Assembly: GCA_959020865.1 (NCBI GenBank)
Contig: CAUEUD010000087.1
Coordinates: 1-13,860 of the forward strand
DNA length: 13,860 nucleotides
From: Eubacterium limosum
Lineage (GTDB): Bacteria > Bacillota > Clostridia > Eubacteriales > Eubacteriaceae
Reading direction: 5' to 3'
The stretch's first letter is position 1. Each line of letters starts with the position of its first letter. Both the position numbers and the translations under genes were made by a program. This document shows positions 11,847-13,860 of the stretch, piece by piece. The notes under the pieces are model-generated. The model saw only the letters and a program-made list of their open reading frames with translations, was not told the origin of the DNA and did not search any database.

Positions 11847-12569
11847 ATGAGCACTGTTGCCATTGATCTGCATATGCACTCTGTTCTGTCACCCTGCGGC
11901 GATCTGGGCATGACCCCCAACAACATCGTGGGCATGGCCCTGCTGAAAGAGGTTGACTACATTGCGCTGACCGATCATAATACCGCTAAAAATCTGCCCG
12001 CCCTTTTTGAAGTGGCAAAGGGCGAAGGCCTGTGCGTGCTGCCGGGCATCGAGGTAACCACCAAGGAGGAAGCCCATATTCTGGCGTATTTTGACACGCT
12101 GGAGGGGGCCATGGAGCTGGACGCCATCTTGTATGAGCATCTGCCGGATATTCCCAATAAACCGGATTATTTTGGCCCACAGTACATTCTGGACGCTGAG
12201 GATGAGATAATCGGTGAGGTGGACAAGCTGCTGATCTCAGCAACCGATATCGGCATCGACGAGCTGGCGGAGATCGTTAAGCCGCTGGGCGGCATTATCG
12301 TACCGGCTCACATCGATCGGAAATCCTACAGTATTATGGTGTCGCTGGGGTTTATCCCGCCGGATCTGCCGGTAAAGACTGTGGAGCTTTCCAAGGCGGC
12401 CACTGTGGAGGAAGCAAAAAAGAAATTTCGTTTTTTCAGGGAATACCAGTTTATTCACGGCTCCGACGCCCACCAGCTGGAGGACATGGCCGAGCGTGAA
12501 TATTTCATAGATCTGCCGGATTTAAGAAAATCCACTTTAATTGAATACTTAGGCGGTACAACGAAATAA
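11847..12569 (+). CDS. PHP-domain metal-dependent phosphoesterase (TrpH-like)
   Basis: A 240-residue protein with the PHP motifs in order: DLHMHS (His9, His11), LTDHN (Asp43, His44), GIEVT (Glu69), AHIL (His77), PAHIDR (His155) and GSDAH (Asp207, His209). Together these form a trinuclear metal site. Relatives of TrpH/YciV hydrolyse nucleotide 3',5'-bisphosphates or short oligonucleotides; the actual substrate here is unknown. Between about residues 86 and 135 lies a segment (ILYEHLPDIPNKPDYFGPQ) that fits the variable insertion of TrpH-like proteins. It is the last gene of the tightly packed series from 5855; the nested hairpin 14 bp downstream probably marks the end. Why a phosphoesterase is placed in hydrogenase-associated clusters is unexplained; a nucleotide signal linking the HATPase and hydrogenase-like protein is speculative. 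Confidence 0.88.
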   Translation: MSTVAIDLHMHSVLSPCGDLGMTPNNIVGMALLKEVDYIALTDHNTAKNLPALFEVAKGEGLCVLPGIEVTTKEEAHILAYFDTLEGAMELDAILYEHLPDIPNKPDYFGPQYILDAEDEIIGEVDKLLISATDIGIDELAEIVKPLGGIIVPAHIDRKSYSIMVSLGFIPPDLPVKTVELSKAATVEEAKKKFRFFREYQFIHGSDAHQLEDMAEREYFIDLPDLRKSTLIEYLGGTTK

Positions 12570-12582
12570 GGATAAAAATTTG

Positions 12583-12636
12583 CCATTTTTAAAGCGCCTG
12601 AAAAAAACAGTTCTGTTTTTTTAACGTTTAAAATGG
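12583..12636 (+). terminator. Nested hairpin after the PHP gene, likely terminator or attenuator
   Basis: The inner stem is perfect: 12601-12610 pairs with 12613-12622 (ten pairs, A7-CAG with CTG-T7). An outer stem pairs CCATTTT(T)AAA(G)CG (12583-12596) with CGTTTAAAATGG (12625-12636), with two single-base bulges. The right inner arm is itself a T7 tract. It lies between the PHP stop (12567-12569) and the hydC promoter. The T tract is followed by AACG rather than free T, so termination efficiency is uncertain. Confidence 0.6.
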
Positions 12637-12731
12637 GGAAGAGTAATATTTTAACTTGTATATACTGGTATTTTCTTGTTTGAACGTGTTCTTAAGCCAG
12701 TCTTTAAGGTAAAAGATTACATTTAAAAAGG

Positions 12732-12761
12732 TTAAGTAAATAACGAAGACTGTGCTATAAT
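12732..12761 (+). promoter_or_regulatory. Extended -10 promoter of the hydC operon
   Basis: TATAAT (12756-12761) is preceded by TGC (12753-12755), an extended -10 element. A weak -35, TTAAGT (12732-12737), lies 18 bp upstream. Transcription should start near 12768, 40-50 bp before the TTG start of hydC at 12819. This makes the ATG at 12786 possible on the mRNA but without a ribosome-binding site. Confidence 0.7.
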
Positions 12762-12818
12762 AGAATAGTAAAAATTGAGCAATAAATGAGGATTGCGAAA
12801 TCAAGAGGAGGATTTAAG

Positions 12819-13289
12819 TTGGCTGAATTAGTACCTATTGACAATTTGGATGTTGTAAAGGAAATCGTTGCTGAACACCGTGACGTTCCAGGCTGTCTGA
12901 TGCAGATTCTGCAGGAAACACAGGAAAAATACGGTTATCTGCCCATCGAGCTGCAGCAGACCATTGCAGACGAACTCGATATTCCTTTAACAGAAGTGTA
13001 TGGGGTAGCAACATTTTACTCCCAGTTTACCTTAAAGCCAAAGGGCAAGTACAAAATCGGCGTCTGTTTGGGGACAGCGTGCTATGTAAAAGGCTCTCAG
13101 GCGATTCTGGACAAGGTTACCGATACCCTTGGTCTGGCTGTTGGCGACACCACAGAGGACGGCAAGTTCTCAGTCGACGCAACGCGTTGTGTAGGCGCCT
13201 GCGGTCTGGCTCCGGTTATGAGCATCAATGAAGATGTTTACGGACGCTTGAGTGTAAACGAAGTTAAAGACATTCTCGAAAAATACTGA
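12819..13289 (+). CDS. hydC: NuoE-like [2Fe-2S] subunit of the electron-bifurcating [FeFe]-hydrogenase (HydC)
   Basis: A 156-residue thioredoxin-fold ferredoxin of the NuoE/HoxE/HydC family, full length. Its cluster ligands are Cys83 and Cys88 (CLGTAC) and Cys124 and Cys128 (CVGAC). Upstream is the family helical region with YGYLPIELQQTIADELDIPLTEVYGVATFYSQF (38-70). In bifurcating hydrogenases HydC works with HydB (NADH/flavin) and HydA (H-cluster). I chose TTG 12819 because GAGGAGG (12805-12811) is 7 nt upstream; ATG 12786 would add 11 residues and has no ribosome-binding site. A HATPase gene follows after 13 bp. The hydB and hydA genes are not in the window, so the hydrogenase reading rests on the neighbouring genes; a formate dehydrogenase or other NuoE-using complex is the alternative. 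Confidence 0.87.
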   Translation: MAELVPIDNLDVVKEIVAEHRDVPGCLMQILQETQEKYGYLPIELQQTIADELDIPLTEVYGVATFYSQFTLKPKGKYKIGVCLGTACYVKGSQAILDKVTDTLGLAVGDTTEDGKFSVDATRCVGACGLAPVMSINEDVYGRLSVNEVKDILEKY

Positions 13290-13302
13290 TCAGGGCTCAA
13301 CC

Positions 13303-13851
13303 ATGAAAGAGTTATCGCTGCATATACTGGACATCACACAGAATTCCATTCGGGCGGGCGCAAGTCTGGTAAAGTTAACCATTAATGAAAACGTAGACGA
13401 TAATCTGCTTGAGATTATCATTGAGGATAATGGTAAGGGGATACCAGCCGACAAACTGCCAAACATTACCGATCCTTTTGTAACAACGCGGACCACCAGG
13501 CGTGTAGGCCTTGGGCTTTCGCTGTTCAAGGACGCGGCCGAAGGCTGTGACGGCCGGTTTGAGATCCAGTCAGAGGAGAATGTGGGAACGCGGGTTTACG
13601 CGTCCTTCGCCTATGACCACATCGACCGGATGCCGTTGGGAAATATGCCCGACAGTGTCATCACCATGCTCATGTCCTTTGGGGAGGCTGAGCTTGTATA
13701 TGTACAGAGGTATAACGAGCGCGAATTTGTATTTGACTCAAGAGAGATCAAAGAGATTCTCGGGGAAGACAGCCTCATGAATGATCCGGACGTTTTAAAC
13801 TGGATAAGGGGCTATGTTGAAGAAGGACTCGAAGAAATTACGGAGGAGTAA
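13303..13851 (+). CDS. HATPase-domain protein of the hydrogenase operon
   Basis: A 182-residue protein with a GHKL ATP-binding domain in the first 110 residues: N box LDITQNSIRAGA (Asn14), G1 IEDNGKGIP (Asp42, Gly44, Gly46), and a G2 region TTRTTRRVGLGLSLFKDAAE (61-80). About 70 further residues (DHIDRMPLGNMPDS onward) form an unrecognised C-terminal part. There is no histidine phosphotransfer domain or membrane anchor, so it is not a standard sensor kinase. Small ATPases of this kind sit between hydC and hydB in several anaerobes, including Acetobacterium, where I recall the product being called HydE (not the radical-SAM maturase HydE); the name is not certain. Function unknown; ATP-dependent assembly or regulation is possible. 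The gene ends one base before the next start codon. Confidence 0.85.
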   Translation: MKELSLHILDITQNSIRAGASLVKLTINENVDDNLLEIIIEDNGKGIPADKLPNITDPFVTTRTTRRVGLGLSLFKDAAEGCDGRFEIQSEENVGTRVYASFAYDHIDRMPLGNMPDSVITMLMSFGEAELVYVQRYNEREFVFDSREIKEILGEDSLMNDPDVLNWIRGYVEEGLEEITEE

Positions 13852-13852
13852 A

Positions 13853-13860
13853 ATGAAGAA
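13853..13860 (+). CDS. Start of the next operon gene, cut by the window end
   Basis: ATG at 13853 stands one base after the preceding stop and 4 bases after GGAGGAG (13842-13848). Only MK and two further bases are visible. From the usual order in such loci it should be a small [2Fe-2S] or HydD-like protein, or HydB, but the sequence does not show which. Confidence 0.55.

Noticed and set aside
1..13860. tRNA, rRNA or transposase genes
   Set aside because: No tRNA cloverleaf, rRNA stretch or transposase motif was seen on either strand.

Overview
The window looks like chromosome of an anaerobic, acetogenic or butyrate-forming member of the Clostridia, most likely close to Eubacterium limosum/callanderi or Acetobacterium. 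This is inferred from a phosphate butyryltransferase gene, a ferredoxin-fused aldo/keto reductase, and the first genes of an electron-bifurcating [FeFe]-hydrogenase locus (a NuoE/HydC-like subunit followed by a small HATPase), preceded by a block of hydrogenase-associated accessory genes (DRTGG, SpoIIAB-like ATPase, H-cluster-like protein, PHP). No species-level call can be proven from the sequence alone.

Left part (1-2853) is accessory-looking and more AT-rich than the rest. A roughly 70-bp intergenic repeat occurs three times in direct orientation (8-82, 2180-2248, 2787-2854). Each copy is a small CGTAAC/GTTACG hairpin followed by a long 17-18-bp terminator hairpin with a T tract. Copies 1 and 2 bracket a MerR regulator (minus strand) diverging from an SDR oxidoreductase plus a RibD/dihydrofolate-reductase-like gene, with a MerR-type 19-bp-spacer promoter between them. 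Copies 2 and 3 bracket a small RelE/ParE-type toxin-antitoxin pair whose promoter appears to start inside the copy 2 terminator. The RibD-like gene carries an apparent 2-bp AT insertion just after its SD-equipped start, leaving a 10-codon leader that ends in an ATGA overlap with an internal restart.

Middle part (2853-5564) holds a minus-strand pair (ferredoxin-fused aldo/keto reductase, then an ICMT/PEMT-like membrane methyltransferase) and, divergently, phosphate butyryltransferase (ptb) without an adjacent butyrate kinase, closed by a clear terminator at 5633-5658.

Right part (5855-12569) is one tightly packed plus-strand series: a YhaO/SbcD-like nuclease and a YhaN/SbcC-like ATPase with a central membrane hairpin, then DRTGG domain, SpoIIAB-like ATPase, an [FeFe]-hydrogenase-like iron-sulfur protein with all four H-cluster cysteines but an alanine in place of the proton-transfer cysteine, a second DRTGG domain, and a PHP-domain phosphoesterase. 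Gaps are 24 nt or less or overlapping. These five accessory genes look like a sensory/regulatory or maintenance module for the hydrogenase. After a nested hairpin at 12583-12636 a new extended -10 promoter starts the hydrogenase operon proper: hydC (2Fe-2S, NuoE-like, TTG start), a HATPase protein, and the first codons of a further gene at the window edge.
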